The notes under the pieces: model-generated | The model's database searches: none | Seen by the model: the letters and a program-made list of their open reading frames with translations, nothing else | What the model was told of the DNA's origin: nothing | Translations under genes and position numbers: made by a program | Shown: one piece after another, positions 1 through 8,719 of the stretch | Layout: every line of letters begins with the position of its first letter | Position numbering within the stretch: position 1 is the first letter of the stretch | Assembly: GCF_026410085.1 (NCBI RefSeq) | Contig: NZ_CP112866.1 | Location: 1,426,001-1,490,000 of the forward strand | From: Pseudomonas quebecensis | GTDB taxonomy: Bacteria; Pseudomonadota; Gammaproteobacteria; Pseudomonadales; Pseudomonadaceae | Direction of reading: 5' to 3' | DNA length: 64,000 bases

Positions 1-1
1 G

Positions 2-166
2 CTGGTGCCTGCAACCGGTGGGGCGTTTCAGATCACCTGCGACGGCGTGCAGCTCTGGGAGCGTAAAGCCGATGGCGGTTTTCCCGAAGCCAAGGAGCTT
101 AAAAAGCGCGTACGTGACCAGATCGACCCGGCGCGCGACCTTGGCCACAACGACCGGACGCAATAA
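2..166 (+). CDS. SelT/SelW/SelH-family protein, C-terminal part (runs off the left edge)
   Basis: The reading frame is open from the first bases of the window to a TAA stop, giving 54 residues. The visible part contains GGAFQITCDGVQLWERKADG followed by FPEAKELKKRVRDQI and a terminal DLGHNDR. This matches the C-terminal half of the short bacterial Rdx (SelT/SelW/SelH selenoprotein-like) family, thioredoxin-fold proteins of about 95 residues. The N-terminal CxxC/CxxU redox motif would lie outside the window, so a redox role cannot be checked here. The assignment rests on pattern recognition of the conserved tail. Confidence 0.75.
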   Translation: MVPATGGAFQITCDGVQLWERKADGGFPEAKELKKRVRDQIDPARDLGHNDRTQ

Positions 167-205
167 AAACGGTCACCGCAGCGAACGGCACGGCGACCGT
201 GATTG

Positions 206-487
206 CTATTTGGCGGTCATCTTTTGCTTGATGAAGCCGACCACCCAGGTCAGCACCAGGCCACCGACACCGCCGCCGGCGATGTTGCCGCCGATGGCCG
301 CGACATCCAGCGGTTCGCCGCCTGAGGTGCCGGTCAGCGCGGCGACGACCTGGCCCAGCAGCAACCCGCCGACGCCACCGAGCAGCGTGTTGAGCCCGGT
401 CCCCAGGCTCTGTTTGGTCATGCCGGCGATATTGCCGCCAATGATGCCGCTGATGATCTGAACCAATACATTGATGAGCATTTCCAT
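206..487 (-). CDS. Small glycine-rich membrane protein, function unknown
   Basis: This encodes a 93-residue protein starting MEMLINVLVQ. I chose this start because AGGAA lies seven bases upstream; the upstream ATG at 535 has no ribosome binding site. The sequence is hydrophobic and glycine-rich, with GxxxG-like spacing around IISGIIGGNIAGM, LLGGVGGLLLG and GGNIAGGGVGGLV, then a lysine-containing C terminus. Two or three short membrane segments or a glycine-zipper assembly are likely. It resembles small conserved hypothetical membrane proteins of pseudomonads. No partner is evident, as its neighbours (a Rdx protein and a transporter) suggest no shared pathway. Confidence 0.7.
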   Translation of the reverse strand: MEMLINVLVQIISGIIGGNIAGMTKQSLGTGLNTLLGGVGGLLLGQVVAALTGTSGGEPLDVAAIGGNIAGGGVGGLVLTWVVGFIKQKMTAK

Positions 488-617
488 GATCAATTCCTGC
501 GTAGCGTTAAGGGAGCGACCCCGCGCCGGCAGCAATGGCGGAACATGCCCTGGCTGTCGTCGAGGAATCGATATCCGTTGAACGACGACAGACTGTTGCG
601 GATGCCAGGAGTATAGA

Positions 618-1502
618 TCAGGCGGCTGCGGTGGGCTGTTTTGCCGGGGCGGCGCTGCCCATCAGGCCGGAAATCACGATCGCGACGATGATCAACGCAC
701 CGCCCAACAGCATGCGCAGGGTCGGGGTTTCGGCAAACAGCAGCCATGCGGCGGTGATGCCGTAGACCGGCTCCATGGCAAACACCACCGACGCCGTGCG
801 CGCCTTGATGACCGCCAGGCTCGCCACGAACAAACTGTGGGCCAGGCCGGTGCAGAACACCCCGAGCAGGCCGATCCACAACCAATCCAGCGCGCGCACA
901 TCCGCCAGGCCCGGAGCCGCCACCGGCAACAGGCACACCGCTACCACCAGGTTCTGGCACAGTGCCGCCTGCACCGCCGGGATGCGCCCGGAGCCGGCAC
1001 GGTTGTTCAACGACAACAGGGAAAACAGCAAACCCGAAGCGATGCCCCAGAGCAGACCGCCCGTGGCCTCGCTGGCCAGGTTGAAGTCGGGTGTCACCAG
1101 CACCAGGCCGACTGTGACCAGCACCACGAGCAGCCCTTCGTTGGCGCGGATACGTTCGCGAAAAATCAACCCTTCCAGGATCACGGTGAAGGCCGGGAAC
1201 GCGGTAAAGCCCAGCGTCGCCACCGCTACGCCCGCCACCTTCACCGCGATAAAGAACGTTACCCAGTGGGCCGCCAGCAACACGCCGCTGAGCAGCAGCC
1301 GCCGCCCATCGCGGCGCTCAAGGCGCTTCCATGGGGTGCGGCTGGCGAACCGGGCGAACATCGCCAGGGCAAGCACCGCGAACAGCGCCCGGCCGAATAC
1401 GATGATCGCCGGCGAGGCAGCCGCCAGTTTGCCGAATACGCCGGTGAGGCCAAACATCAATGCGCCGATATGCAGGGCGCCCAGGGCTGTGCGGGGAGTC
1501 AT
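618..1502 (-). CDS. EamA/DMT-family transporter
   Basis: This 294-residue protein is almost entirely hydrophobic, with about ten predicted membrane segments arranged as two EamA-type repeats (roughly residues 8-135 and 148-280). That is the usual size and plan of drug/metabolite transporters of the inner membrane. The start is supported by AAGGA five bases before the ATG. The substrate cannot be read from the sequence; family members export amino acids, purines or other metabolites. It lies 99 bases downstream of an AraC-type regulator on the same strand, which may control it. Confidence 0.85.
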   Translation of the reverse strand: MTPRTALGALHIGALMFGLTGVFGKLAAASPAIIVFGRALFAVLALAMFARFASRTPWKRLERRDGRRLLLSGVLLAAHWVTFFIAVKVAGVAVATLGFTAFPAFTVILEGLIFRERIRANEGLLVVLVTVGLVLVTPDFNLASEATGGLLWGIASGLLFSLLSLNNRAGSGRIPAVQAALCQNLVVAVCLLPVAAPGLADVRALDWLWIGLLGVFCTGLAHSLFVASLAVIKARTASVVFAMEPVYGITAAWLLFAETPTLRMLLGGALIIVAIVISGLMGSAAPAKQPTAAA

Positions 1503-1601
1503 TGCGATCCTTCAAACCACGAGAGTGACAGCTCGCAGTCTAGTGGCTTGGGGTAGCGGGCGTCTGTCGTGGGGCTCGCGCGTTTTAGCGCAGGACTCGC
1601 C

Positions 1602-2351
1602 CTATGACGAGCGCCGCAAGGTTCCGGGAGACGCGCCGAACTCACGCAACATGGCGGCCGCGAATGCGCTTTGCGAGGCATAGCCGACGCGCTCGGCGAT
1701 TTCACCGATGGGCAGCGCCGTGTCCTGCAGCAGGCGCCGTGCCTTGTGCAGGCGACGGCTGCGGATGTAGTCCATGGGCGTCTGACCGCACTCGGCGACA
1801 AATCGCGCATGCAGGCGTGCCACCGACAGGCCGGCGATGCGCGCCAGGTCGGCCACCTGCAGAGGGTGCGACACGTGCCGCTCGATATGCGCATTGAAGG
1901 CTGCATAAGGCAGGCGTCGACCTGGCACGGGCTGGGCCTGCGGATGGTTGAGGCTGGCGAGCAGCAATACCGCGCCTTGCTGCACCATCAGCGGGTCGTC
2001 CACCGGGCTCTGGGCGAGCCACTGCACCAACTGGTGCTGGCGGGCATCCAGGGCCAGGCGCGCCGGCTGGTCAAGCAGCCGGCGGCTGGCGTCCGCGTGC
2101 TCGCCCAGAGACTGCACTACCCAGTGTTCGGTGGGTACGTCCAGCACCAGGCAGCGACTGCCATCGCGACTGCCACAGGCATGGTGGGCGGAGTAGGGCA
2201 GCACCATCACGCTGCTCTCGCGCACCTGGCTGCCATGACCATCGACCTCCAGGTCCAGATGGCCGGACAGCCCGAATACCAGTTGCGCATGCTCATGGCT
2301 GTGGGCGATGGGCGCTTCGAGGTAGTGGCGTAGGGTGAGGGCCGGTCTCAT
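1602..2351 (-). CDS. AraC-family transcriptional regulator
   Basis: This 249-residue protein has an N-terminal cupin-like sensing domain containing HSHEHAQLVFGLSGHLDLEV (about residues 15-90). The C-terminal AraC double helix-turn-helix (about 150-247) includes ADLARIAGLSVARLHARF and GEIAERVGYASQSAFAAAM. The start at 2351 is chosen because AGGAG sits six bases upstream; an in-frame start at 2435 would add a poorly conserved leader. Effector and targets are unknown. The likely target is the co-directional EamA transporter just downstream. The 137-base spacer to the divergent phosphoesterase probably holds both promoters. Confidence 0.88.
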   Translation of the reverse strand: MRPALTLRHYLEAPIAHSHEHAQLVFGLSGHLDLEVDGHGSQVRESSVMVLPYSAHHACGSRDGSRCLVLDVPTEHWVVQSLGEHADASRRLLDQPARLALDARQHQLVQWLAQSPVDDPLMVQQGAVLLLASLNHPQAQPVPGRRLPYAAFNAHIERHVSHPLQVADLARIAGLSVARLHARFVAECGQTPMDYIRSRRLHKARRLLQDTALPIGEIAERVGYASQSAFAAAMLREFGASPGTLRRSS

Positions 2352-2488
2352 CACGGTCTCCTGGGCGGCGAGGCGCCAGTCTACAACGCATCGCGGGCGC
2401 CGGTCGCTGTCATCAGACTGACCCACACTTGTCATAGGGCATTAACCGCCATGGCGCAAGCTCGCGAAAACACCGTCGAGGGATGCCC

Positions 2489-3307
2489 ATGACCAGTGCC
2501 GAGTTCGCCAAGCCCAGCCGCAAGCAACGGGTGCGTACCCTGTGGATTTCCGATGTGCATCTGGGCACCCGGGATTGCCAGGCTGAACATCTCTCGCAGT
2601 TTCTCAAGGGCTACCATGCCGACAAGGTCTATCTGGTGGGCGACATTATCGACGGCTGGAAAATGCGCGGCGGCATGTACTGGCCCCAGGCGCATACCAA
2701 CGTAATCCGCCGTCTGCTGACCATGGCCAAGCGTGGCACCGAGGTGATCTACGTCACCGGCAACCACGATGAATTCCTGCGCCGTTATTCCAAGCTGATC
2801 CTGGGCAATATCCAGTTGGTCGACGAAGCCGTGCATGTGACCGCCGATGGTCGCCACCTGCTGGTGATTCACGGCGACCAATTTGACGTGATTACCCGTT
2901 ATCACCGCTGGCTGGCGTTTCTCGGCGACTCGGCCTACGAATTCACCCTCACCTTGAACCGCTGGTTAAACCACTGGCGCGCGCGCTATGGCTATGGCTA
3001 CTGGTCGCTGTCGGCGTACCTCAAGCATAAGGTCAAGACGGCGGTGAGTTTCATCAGCGATTTTGAAGAAGCGATCGCCCACGAAGTGACGCGGCGTGAA
3101 CTGCATGGGGTGGTGTGCGGGCATATCCACCACGCGGAGATTCGCAAGGTGGGCGAGGTGGATTACCTCAACTGCGGGGACTGGGTGGAGTCGTGCACGG
3201 CGTTGATTGAACATTGGGATGGCAGTATCGAGTTGTATCGATTGGCGGATGCCCAGGCCAAAGAAGCGCAACTGAAGGCCGAGGTGGCTCAGGCACACAT
3301 TCTGTAA
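2489..3307 (+). CDS. UDP-2,3-diacylglucosamine diphosphatase-like metallophosphoesterase
   Basis: The calcineurin-like metallophosphoesterase signature is complete: SDVHLG, then GDIIDGW, then TGNHDEF, then HGDQFD, and finally CGHIHHAEI. These supply the Asp, His and Asn ligands of a two-metal centre. The family includes LpxH, which cleaves UDP-2,3-diacylglucosamine to lipid X in lipid A synthesis. At 272 residues this is longer than classical LpxH (about 240) and belongs to the paralogous group often given the same name, so the substrate is not certain. Of two nearby ATGs, the one at 2489 is preferred because GAGGG lies six bases upstream. Confidence 0.85.
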   Translation: MTSAEFAKPSRKQRVRTLWISDVHLGTRDCQAEHLSQFLKGYHADKVYLVGDIIDGWKMRGGMYWPQAHTNVIRRLLTMAKRGTEVIYVTGNHDEFLRRYSKLILGNIQLVDEAVHVTADGRHLLVIHGDQFDVITRYHRWLAFLGDSAYEFTLTLNRWLNHWRARYGYGYWSLSAYLKHKVKTAVSFISDFEEAIAHEVTRRELHGVVCGHIHHAEIRKVGEVDYLNCGDWVESCTALIEHWDGSIELYRLADAQAKEAQLKAEVAQAHIL

Positions 3308-3316
3308 CTTCAGATC

Positions 3317-3352
3317 GCTATCGGGGGCTTGCCCCCGATAGCGGTGTATCAG
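3317..3352. repeat. Single REP element, possible bidirectional terminator
   Basis: A perfect palindrome (GCTATCGGGGGC, TT, then its complement) is followed by GGTGTATCAG. The same core and tail recur at 36.4-36.5 kb and 42.7-42.8 kb. It lies between the convergent 3' ends of the phosphoesterase and aromatic aminotransferase genes, where the hairpin could limit read-through. There is no T-run, so a role as an intrinsic terminator is inferred only. Confidence 0.75.
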
Positions 3353-3383
3353 TCAACCGGTGACTGACTTAGATGCGCAGTGT

Positions 3384-4577
3384 TCAGTTGCAGACGTCGG
3401 CAATCGCCTCGGCCAGCAACGCCAAGCGTGTCGCATCAATCCCAGCCACATTGGCCCGCCCCGAACTGACCATATACACGCTGTGCTTCTCGCGCAGTTG
3501 CTTGACCTGCTCGGCACTCAGGCCGGTATAGGAAAACATCCCGCGTTGCGCGCCAATGTGCGCGAACCGCTCGGATAAACCGTGAGGTGTCAGAGCCTCC
3601 ACCAGCCCGGAGCGCAACTGCGCAATGCGCGCCCGCATGGCTTCGACTTCCTCACTCCACTGCTGTTTCAGCTTGGCATCGCCGAGGATGGTCGCCACCA
3701 CCGCCGCGCCGTGATCCGGCGGGGTCGACCACAGATTGCGCGCGATGTTGGCCAATTGGCTGCGCACATCCGTGAGTTTCTCGGCATCCGCCGCACACAC
3801 AATCAGCGCGCCGACACGGTCGCGATAGAGGCCGAAGTTCTTCGAGCAGGAACTGGTGATCAGCACTTCCGGCAGTTCGGCGGCAAACAGGCGCACGGCC
3901 CACGCGTCCTGCTCCAGGCCATCGCCGAAGCCCTGGTAGGCGAAGTCGATCAGCGGCAGCAGGTGCCGTTCGCGCACGATCTCCAACACCCGGCGCCAAT
4001 CGTCGTGGGACAGATCGAAGCCGGTCGGGTTATGACAGCAGGCGTGGAGCAGCACCACATCGCCTTGCGGCACGGTGGCGAGGGTGGTCAGCATCGCCGC
4101 CACATCCAGGCGGTTATCGGCGCCCACGTAGGGGTAATGGCTGACCTTGAGCCCGGCCTTGGCGAAGATGGTTTCGTGGATCGGCCAGGTCGGGTTGCTC
4201 AGCCAGACGCCGCGGCCCGGCAGGTTGGCGGCGATAAAGTCGGCACTCAAACGCAGCGCGCCGGTGCCGCCCGGCGTCTGGGTCGCGCCCGCACGCCGCC
4301 CGTGCAACAGCGCGGAGTCGGCGCCCAGCACCAGCTCGCTGATCAGTTGGCCGAACGCGGCGTCACCGTGACCGCCGATGTAGGTCTTGGTGGTTTGCCG
4401 GTCTACCAGGCGCTGTTCGGCAAGTTTTACCGACGGCGGAATCGGCGTCAGGCCCTGGTCGTCCTTGTACACGCCCACGCCCAGGTCGAACTTGTTCGGA
4501 TTGGCATCCTGGGCGTACAGGTCCATCAGCCCCAGGATCGGATCGCCGGGCACGCGGCCAATGGCGTCGAAATGCAT
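3384..4577 (-). CDS. phhC: Aromatic amino acid aminotransferase
   Basis: This 397-residue, fold-type I aminotransferase of the aspartate/tyrosine group would transfer the amino group of tyrosine or phenylalanine to 2-oxoglutarate, using pyridoxal phosphate. SSCSKNFGLYRDRVG carries the PLP lysine (K246); CHNPTGFDLS and DFAYQGFGDG match the cofactor-binding Asn and Asp/Tyr positions. Its start overlaps the end of the pterin dehydratase gene by one base, in the order phhA-phhB-phhC. This is the arrangement known from Pseudomonas phenylalanine catabolism. The gene could also be named tyrB. Expression is expected to depend on PhhR. Confidence 0.92.
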   Translation of the reverse strand: MHFDAIGRVPGDPILGLMDLYAQDANPNKFDLGVGVYKDDQGLTPIPPSVKLAEQRLVDRQTTKTYIGGHGDAAFGQLISELVLGADSALLHGRRAGATQTPGGTGALRLSADFIAANLPGRGVWLSNPTWPIHETIFAKAGLKVSHYPYVGADNRLDVAAMLTTLATVPQGDVVLLHACCHNPTGFDLSHDDWRRVLEIVRERHLLPLIDFAYQGFGDGLEQDAWAVRLFAAELPEVLITSSCSKNFGLYRDRVGALIVCAADAEKLTDVRSQLANIARNLWSTPPDHGAAVVATILGDAKLKQQWSEEVEAMRARIAQLRSGLVEALTPHGLSERFAHIGAQRGMFSYTGLSAEQVKQLREKHSVYMVSSGRANVAGIDATRLALLAEAIADVCN

Positions 4578-4933
4578 TACTTGCGGCCCTCGGCGGTCTT
4601 GGCCACTTCATCGGTGCGCGCGGCCATGATGAAGTCGTTGCGGTGGAGGCCCTTGATGGAGTGGCTCCACCAGGTCACGGTGACTTTGCCCCATTCAGTC
4701 AGCAGGCCAGGGTGATGGCCTTCGGCTTCGGAGATCTCACCCATGGCGTTGGTAAAGGCCAGGGCAAACTTGAAGTTCTTGAACAGGAAAACCTTTTCCA
4801 GCTGCATCACGCCGTCACGCACCTCGATGTTCCAGTCGGGGATCTGCTTGATCAGCACCGGCAGTTCTTCGTCGCTGACTTGCGGGGCATCGGCGCGGCA
4901 GGCTTCGCAGTGGGCTTGGTTCAAGGTGGTCAT
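4577..4933 (-). CDS. phhB: 4a-hydroxytetrahydrobiopterin dehydratase (pterin carbinolamine dehydratase)
   Basis: This 118-residue protein dehydrates the 4a-hydroxypterin released by phenylalanine hydroxylase so that the cofactor can be recycled. The family signature is visible as [21 protein letters not shown], with the catalytic His pair and conserved Trp, followed by the later Asp-containing region. The ATG at 4933 is preferred, with AGGA nine to ten bases upstream; the longer reading frame would begin at a TTG. It lies 99 bases downstream of phhA and is translationally coupled to phhC. Confidence 0.95.
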   Translation of the reverse strand: MTTLNQAHCEACRADAPQVSDEELPVLIKQIPDWNIEVRDGVMQLEKVFLFKNFKFALAFTNAMGEISEAEGHHPGLLTEWGKVTVTWWSHSIKGLHRNDFIMAARTDEVAKTAEGRK

Positions 4934-5032
4934 GTGCAAGTGTCCTGAATTCGAATAGGTAGAGGTCAGTGGCGTTACCCTAAAGCAACGCGCGGCCAGG
5001 GAACAGACTCACCTGGCCTTAAAAGGCGCGGT

Positions 5033-5824
5033 TCAAGCGGCCTTTGGTTTGGGCGCAAATTTCGGCGCATGCAGACCCAACTGCATGCCGCGCTCGACCA
5101 TGCCCATGATGTCTTCCTGCGCCACCTCGAACAGACGCTTGAGGTCGGGCAGCACGAAGTACAGCGGTTGCAGGATGTCGATGCGGTACGGCGTGCGCAT
5201 CGCTTCCAACGGGTCGAAGGCTTGATGCTCGGGCTCGGAGGACAGGCTGTACACCGTCTCCTTGGGCGACGACAGAATCCCGCCGCCGTAGATGCGCCGG
5301 CCGGCCGGGGTATCTACCAGACCGAACTCGATGGTCATCCAGTACAGGCGCGCCAGGTAGACCCGTTGCTCCTTGGTCGCCGCCAGGCCGAGCTTGCCGT
5401 AAGTGTGGGTGAATTCGGCGAACCAGGGGTTGGTCAGGAGCGGGCAGTGGCCGAAGATCTCGTGGAAAATATCCGGCTCTTGCAGGTAGTCCAATTCTTC
5501 ACGGGTGCGAATAAAAGTGGCCACCGGAAACCGTTTGCTGGCGAGTAATTCGAAAAAAGTCTGGAAGGGAATCAGCGCCGGCACGCGGGCGACTTGCCAG
5601 CCGGTGGTCTCGGCCAACACCTGGTTGATCTCGCCCAGTTGCGGAATGCGGTCAAGGGGCAGACCGAGCTTGTCGATGCCGTCCAGGTATTCCTGACAGG
5701 CGCGGCCCTCAATCACCTTCAACTGACGTGTGATCAGGGTGTTCCACACCGCATGTTCTTCCGGCGGATAGTGGATAAAACCTTGCGCGTCGGGCTCGCG
5801 GGCCACGTAGTGCGTCTGCTTCAT
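5033..5824 (-). CDS. phhA: Phenylalanine 4-monooxygenase
   Basis: This 263-residue single-domain bacterial phenylalanine hydroxylase converts phenylalanine to tyrosine with tetrahydropterin, O2 and non-haem iron. The iron ligands are visible: H121 and H126 in FHEIFGHCPLL and E166 in YWMTIEFGLV. The N-terminal regulatory ACT domain of animal enzymes is absent, as is normal for bacteria. It is the first gene of the phhABC unit and is divergent from phhR across 258 bases. A TyrR-box-like palindrome in that spacer suggests control by PhhR. Confidence 0.96.
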   Translation of the reverse strand: MKQTHYVAREPDAQGFIHYPPEEHAVWNTLITRQLKVIEGRACQEYLDGIDKLGLPLDRIPQLGEINQVLAETTGWQVARVPALIPFQTFFELLASKRFPVATFIRTREELDYLQEPDIFHEIFGHCPLLTNPWFAEFTHTYGKLGLAATKEQRVYLARLYWMTIEFGLVDTPAGRRIYGGGILSSPKETVYSLSSEPEHQAFDPLEAMRTPYRIDILQPLYFVLPDLKRLFEVAQEDIMGMVERGMQLGLHAPKFAPKPKAA

Positions 5825-5943
5825 ACGGCTCTCCTGCTAGGCATTCATTCTTGTTATGTCCTGCGATGGGTCTATTGATAACCCGTTCAGGCTTGCGTGC
5901 CAGCCACCTGCCGCGCGCCTGCGTAGGAATATTTACTGATATT

Positions 5944-5961
5944 CGTAAACTAATCGTTACG
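5944..5961. promoter_or_regulatory. Candidate PhhR (TyrR-box-like) operator
   Basis: CGTAAA and GTTACG half-sites are separated by six bases. This fits the dyad form of TyrR/PhhR boxes (TGTAAA-N6-TTTACA) with a few mismatches. It lies between divergent phhA and phhR, 120 bases before each start. The position is what would be expected of an activator site, but binding is inferred. Confidence 0.6.
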
Positions 5962-6082
5962 CACACGCCGTTGCGCGCAGTGTTGGGCTGGGAAATGTGC
6001 CTGGACTGTCACATAATCTTGACGACTATCTGCGCCCAGCAACAAAAAGCCGCGGCGCCTCCCCACTTTTCGGGCCTCTTTC

Positions 6083-7645
6083 ATGCGTATCAAAGTGCAT
6101 TGCCAGAACCGCATCGGCATCCTGCGGGACATTCTCAACCTGTTGGTGGAATACGGCGTCAACGTCGCCAAGGGCGAGGTCGGCGGCGAGCACGGCAATG
6201 CCATCTACCTGTTTTGCCCGAACCTGGTGAATATGCAGTTTCAGGCCCTGCGCCCGCAGTTCGAAGCGATTGCCGGGGTGTTCGGCGTCAAGCGGGTCGG
6301 GCTGATGCCCAGCGAGCGGCGACACATGGAACTCAACGCCTTGCTGGGCGCGCTGGAGTTTCCGGTGCTGTCGATCGACATGGGCGGCTCCATCGTGGCG
6401 GCCAACCGCGCAGCGGCGCAGTTACTCGGCGTGCGGGTCGATGAGGTGCCCGGTATCCCGCTGTCGCGCTACGCCGAGGATTTCGATTTGCCGGAACTGG
6501 TGCGCGCCAGCAAGTCGCGGATCAACGGCTTGCGGGTCAAGGTCAAGGGCGACGTGTTCCTGGCGGATATCGCGCCGCTGCAATCCTCCGAGCACGATGA
6601 CAGTGAAGCCATGGCCGGTGCCGTGCTGACCCTGCACCGCGCTGACCGCGTCGGCGAGCGTATCTACAATGTGCGCAAGCAGGAGCTGCGCGGCTTTGAC
6701 AGTATTTTCCAAAGCTCCAAGGTCATGGCTGCGGTGGTGCGTGAAGCACGCCGTATGGCCCCGTTGGACGCCCCTCTATTAATAGAAGGCGAAACCGGTA
6801 CCGGCAAGGAACTGTTGGCCCGCGCCTGCCACTTGGCCAGTCCGCGCGGGCAATCGCCGCTGATGGCGCTCAATTGCGCCGGCCTGCCCGAGTCGATGGC
6901 CGAGACCGAACTGTTCGGTTACGGCCCCGGTGCCTTCGAAGGCGCGCGGGCCGAAGGCAAGTTGGGGCTGTTGGAGCTGACTGCGGGCGGTACGTTGTTT
7001 CTGGATGGCGTAGGTGAAATGAGCGCGCGCCTGCAGGTGAAATTGCTGCGCTTTTTGCAGGACGGTTGCTTCCGTCGTGTCGGCAGTGACGAGGAGGTCT
7101 ACCTGGATGTGCGGGTGATCTGCGCCACCCAGGTGGATCTGTCCGAACTCTGCGCGCGCGGCGAATTCCGCCAGGACCTTTATCACCGCCTCAATGTGCT
7201 GTCGCTGCACATCCCGCCGCTGCGCGAATGCCTCGACGGCCTCGCGCCCCTGGTGGAGCACTTTCTCGACCAGGCCAGCCGCCAGATCGGCTGCCCGCTG
7301 CCCAGGTTGGCGCCGGCGGCGATGGATCGCCTCAGCCATTACCATTGGCCGGGCAATGTGCGGCAGCTGGAAAACGTGCTGTTTCAGGCGGTGTCGTTGT
7401 GCGAGGGCGGCACGGTCAAGGCTGAGCATATTCGCTTGCCGGATTACGGCGTGCGTCAGCCGCTTGGCGATTTTTCCCTGGAGGGCAGCTTGGAGGCGAT
7501 CGTCGGGCGTTTCGAGAAGGCGGTGCTGGAGAGCCTGTACGCCGAGCACCCGAGCAGTCGGCAATTGGGCAAGCGACTGGGGGTATCGCACACCACCGTC
7601 GCCAACAAATTGCGCGATTACGACATCTTCAAGACCGAAAAATAA
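6083..7645 (+). CDS. phhR: TyrR-type transcriptional regulator PhhR
   Basis: This 520-residue regulator of aromatic amino acid metabolism has an N-terminal ACT domain (about 1-75), a PAS-like domain (about 80-190) and an AAA+ sigma54-activator domain (about 205-430). The Walker A EGETGTGKE is at 235-243. A Fis-type helix-turn-helix at about 490-518 includes RQLGKRLGVSHTTVANKLR. The sigma54-contact loop reads GAFEGA (283-288) instead of GAFTGA, as expected of TyrR-like proteins that can work with sigma70 RNA polymerase. It is divergent from phhABC, its likely target. Confidence 0.94.
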   Translation: MRIKVHCQNRIGILRDILNLLVEYGVNVAKGEVGGEHGNAIYLFCPNLVNMQFQALRPQFEAIAGVFGVKRVGLMPSERRHMELNALLGALEFPVLSIDMGGSIVAANRAAAQLLGVRVDEVPGIPLSRYAEDFDLPELVRASKSRINGLRVKVKGDVFLADIAPLQSSEHDDSEAMAGAVLTLHRADRVGERIYNVRKQELRGFDSIFQSSKVMAAVVREARRMAPLDAPLLIEGETGTGKELLARACHLASPRGQSPLMALNCAGLPESMAETELFGYGPGAFEGARAEGKLGLLELTAGGTLFLDGVGEMSARLQVKLLRFLQDGCFRRVGSDEEVYLDVRVICATQVDLSELCARGEFRQDLYHRLNVLSLHIPPLRECLDGLAPLVEHFLDQASRQIGCPLPRLAPAAMDRLSHYHWPGNVRQLENVLFQAVSLCEGGTVKAEHIRLPDYGVRQPLGDFSLEGSLEAIVGRFEKAVLESLYAEHPSSRQLGKRLGVSHTTVANKLRDYDIFKTEK

Positions 7646-7669
7646 TCAACTGGCACAGCGGGGGCACAA

Positions 7670-7700
7670 ATGAGGGAGGGGCAAGCCTCCTCCCACATGG
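7670..7700. repeat. REP-like inverted repeat
   Basis: An imperfect palindrome, GAGGGAGGGGC AAG CCTCCTCCC followed by ACATGG, is a shortened variant of the REP core found elsewhere in this window, in reverse orientation. It lies between phhR and the flgF promoter and may act as a transcription boundary for phhR. Confidence 0.55.
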
Positions 7701-7838
7701 GTTCTCTGTCACCCATAGCCCGGGTACTTGCCGTAAGCGGCATAAGTCCGCCGTTTTTTCGACTCCCACCCCGGCGCCTTTATTGAGGCTTGCCGCCAAA
7801 CCCCCGTCCCGCCTGGACTTTCCTGACTTTTCAAAAGT

Positions 7839-7854
7839 TGGTTCGCTAATTGCT
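7839..7854 (+). promoter_or_regulatory. Sigma54 promoter candidate for flgF operon
   Basis: TGGTTCGCTAATTGCT has the invariant GG (7840-7841) and GC (7852-7853) separated by exactly ten bases and a TTGCT -12 element. It ends about 57 bases before the flgF start codon. RpoN control of this operon is established in Pseudomonas; use of this exact site is inferred. Confidence 0.75.
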
Positions 7855-7910
7855 TAAGCCTCATCAGTACAGCGGTGGGCGGCAAGCGTCCGTCAGAAAG
7901 AGGAAAGAGC

Positions 7911-8651
7911 GTGGACAAGTACCTTTACGTGGCAATGACCGGCGCCAGCCAGAATGCTCTGGCGCAGAAGGCCCATGCCAACAACCTGGCGAACATTTCC
8001 ACCAACGGTTTCCAACGTGACCTTGAGCAGGCGCGTTCGATGCCGGTGTTTGGTGACAGCTTTCCGGCGCGGGCTTTTGCCATGACCGAGCGTCCCGCCA
8101 CCGACTTCAGCCCCGGCGCGATGATCGAGACAGGGCGCGACCTCGACGTGGCCGTCAACGGCAACGGCTGGATGGCCGTGCAGACCCCGGACGGCGGCGA
8201 AGCTTATGTGCGCAGCGCCAGCATGAACGTGGACGCCCTGGGCGTGCTGCGTGCCGGTAACGGCATGCCGATCATGGGCAACGGTGGCCCGATCGCGGTG
8301 CCGCCGCAGCAGAAAATCGAAGTCGGCGCCGACGGCACCATCAGCATCCGCGCCATGGGCGAAGGCCCGCGGGTAATGGCCGAAGTGGACCGCATCAAGC
8401 TGGTTCAGCCGGACTTGAAGAACATGAATAAAGGCCTGGATGGCACCATCCATACCAAGGATGGCCAACCGGCCCAGGCCGATGCGGGCGTCAGGCTGAC
8501 CTCGGGGTTCCTGCAGGCGAGCAACGTCAATGCCGTGGAAGAGATGACGGCGGTGCTGGCGCTTTCCAAACAGTTCGAGCTGCACGTCAAGATGATGAAC
8601 AGCGCCAAGGAAGACGACCAGGCCATGACGCGCGTCATGCAGATGAGCTGA
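7911..8651 (+). CDS. flgF: Flagellar basal-body rod protein FlgF
   Basis: This is a proximal rod subunit of the flagellar axle. The 246-residue protein has the N-terminal rod/hook motif (ANNLANISTNGFQRDL) and a C-terminal flg_bbr_C segment (TSGFLQASNVNAVEEMTAVLAL), both forming the conserved helical core. The start is GTG at 7911, because AGGAAAGAGC precedes it directly and the protein then begins VDKYLYVAM as in the family. An ATG at 7875 would add an unlikely leader. It is first in a flgFGHIJKL operon behind a sigma54 promoter; flgBCDE are not in this window. Confidence 0.95.
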   Translation: MDKYLYVAMTGASQNALAQKAHANNLANISTNGFQRDLEQARSMPVFGDSFPARAFAMTERPATDFSPGAMIETGRDLDVAVNGNGWMAVQTPDGGEAYVRSASMNVDALGVLRAGNGMPIMGNGGPIAVPPQQKIEVGADGTISIRAMGEGPRVMAEVDRIKLVQPDLKNMNKGLDGTIHTKDGQPAQADAGVRLTSGFLQASNVNAVEEMTAVLALSKQFELHVKMMNSAKEDDQAMTRVMQMS

Positions 8652-8719
8652 TTGCGGTTTCACTGAACCACTAATTTTGCAGCGCAGCGCCAACAAACAG
8701 GCGCACGAAGGAGAACGAT

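Noticed and set aside
3582-4715. A 377-codon plus-strand frame opposite phhC
   Set aside because: The opposite strand encodes an aminotransferase with intact PLP motifs; this frame is a shadow.
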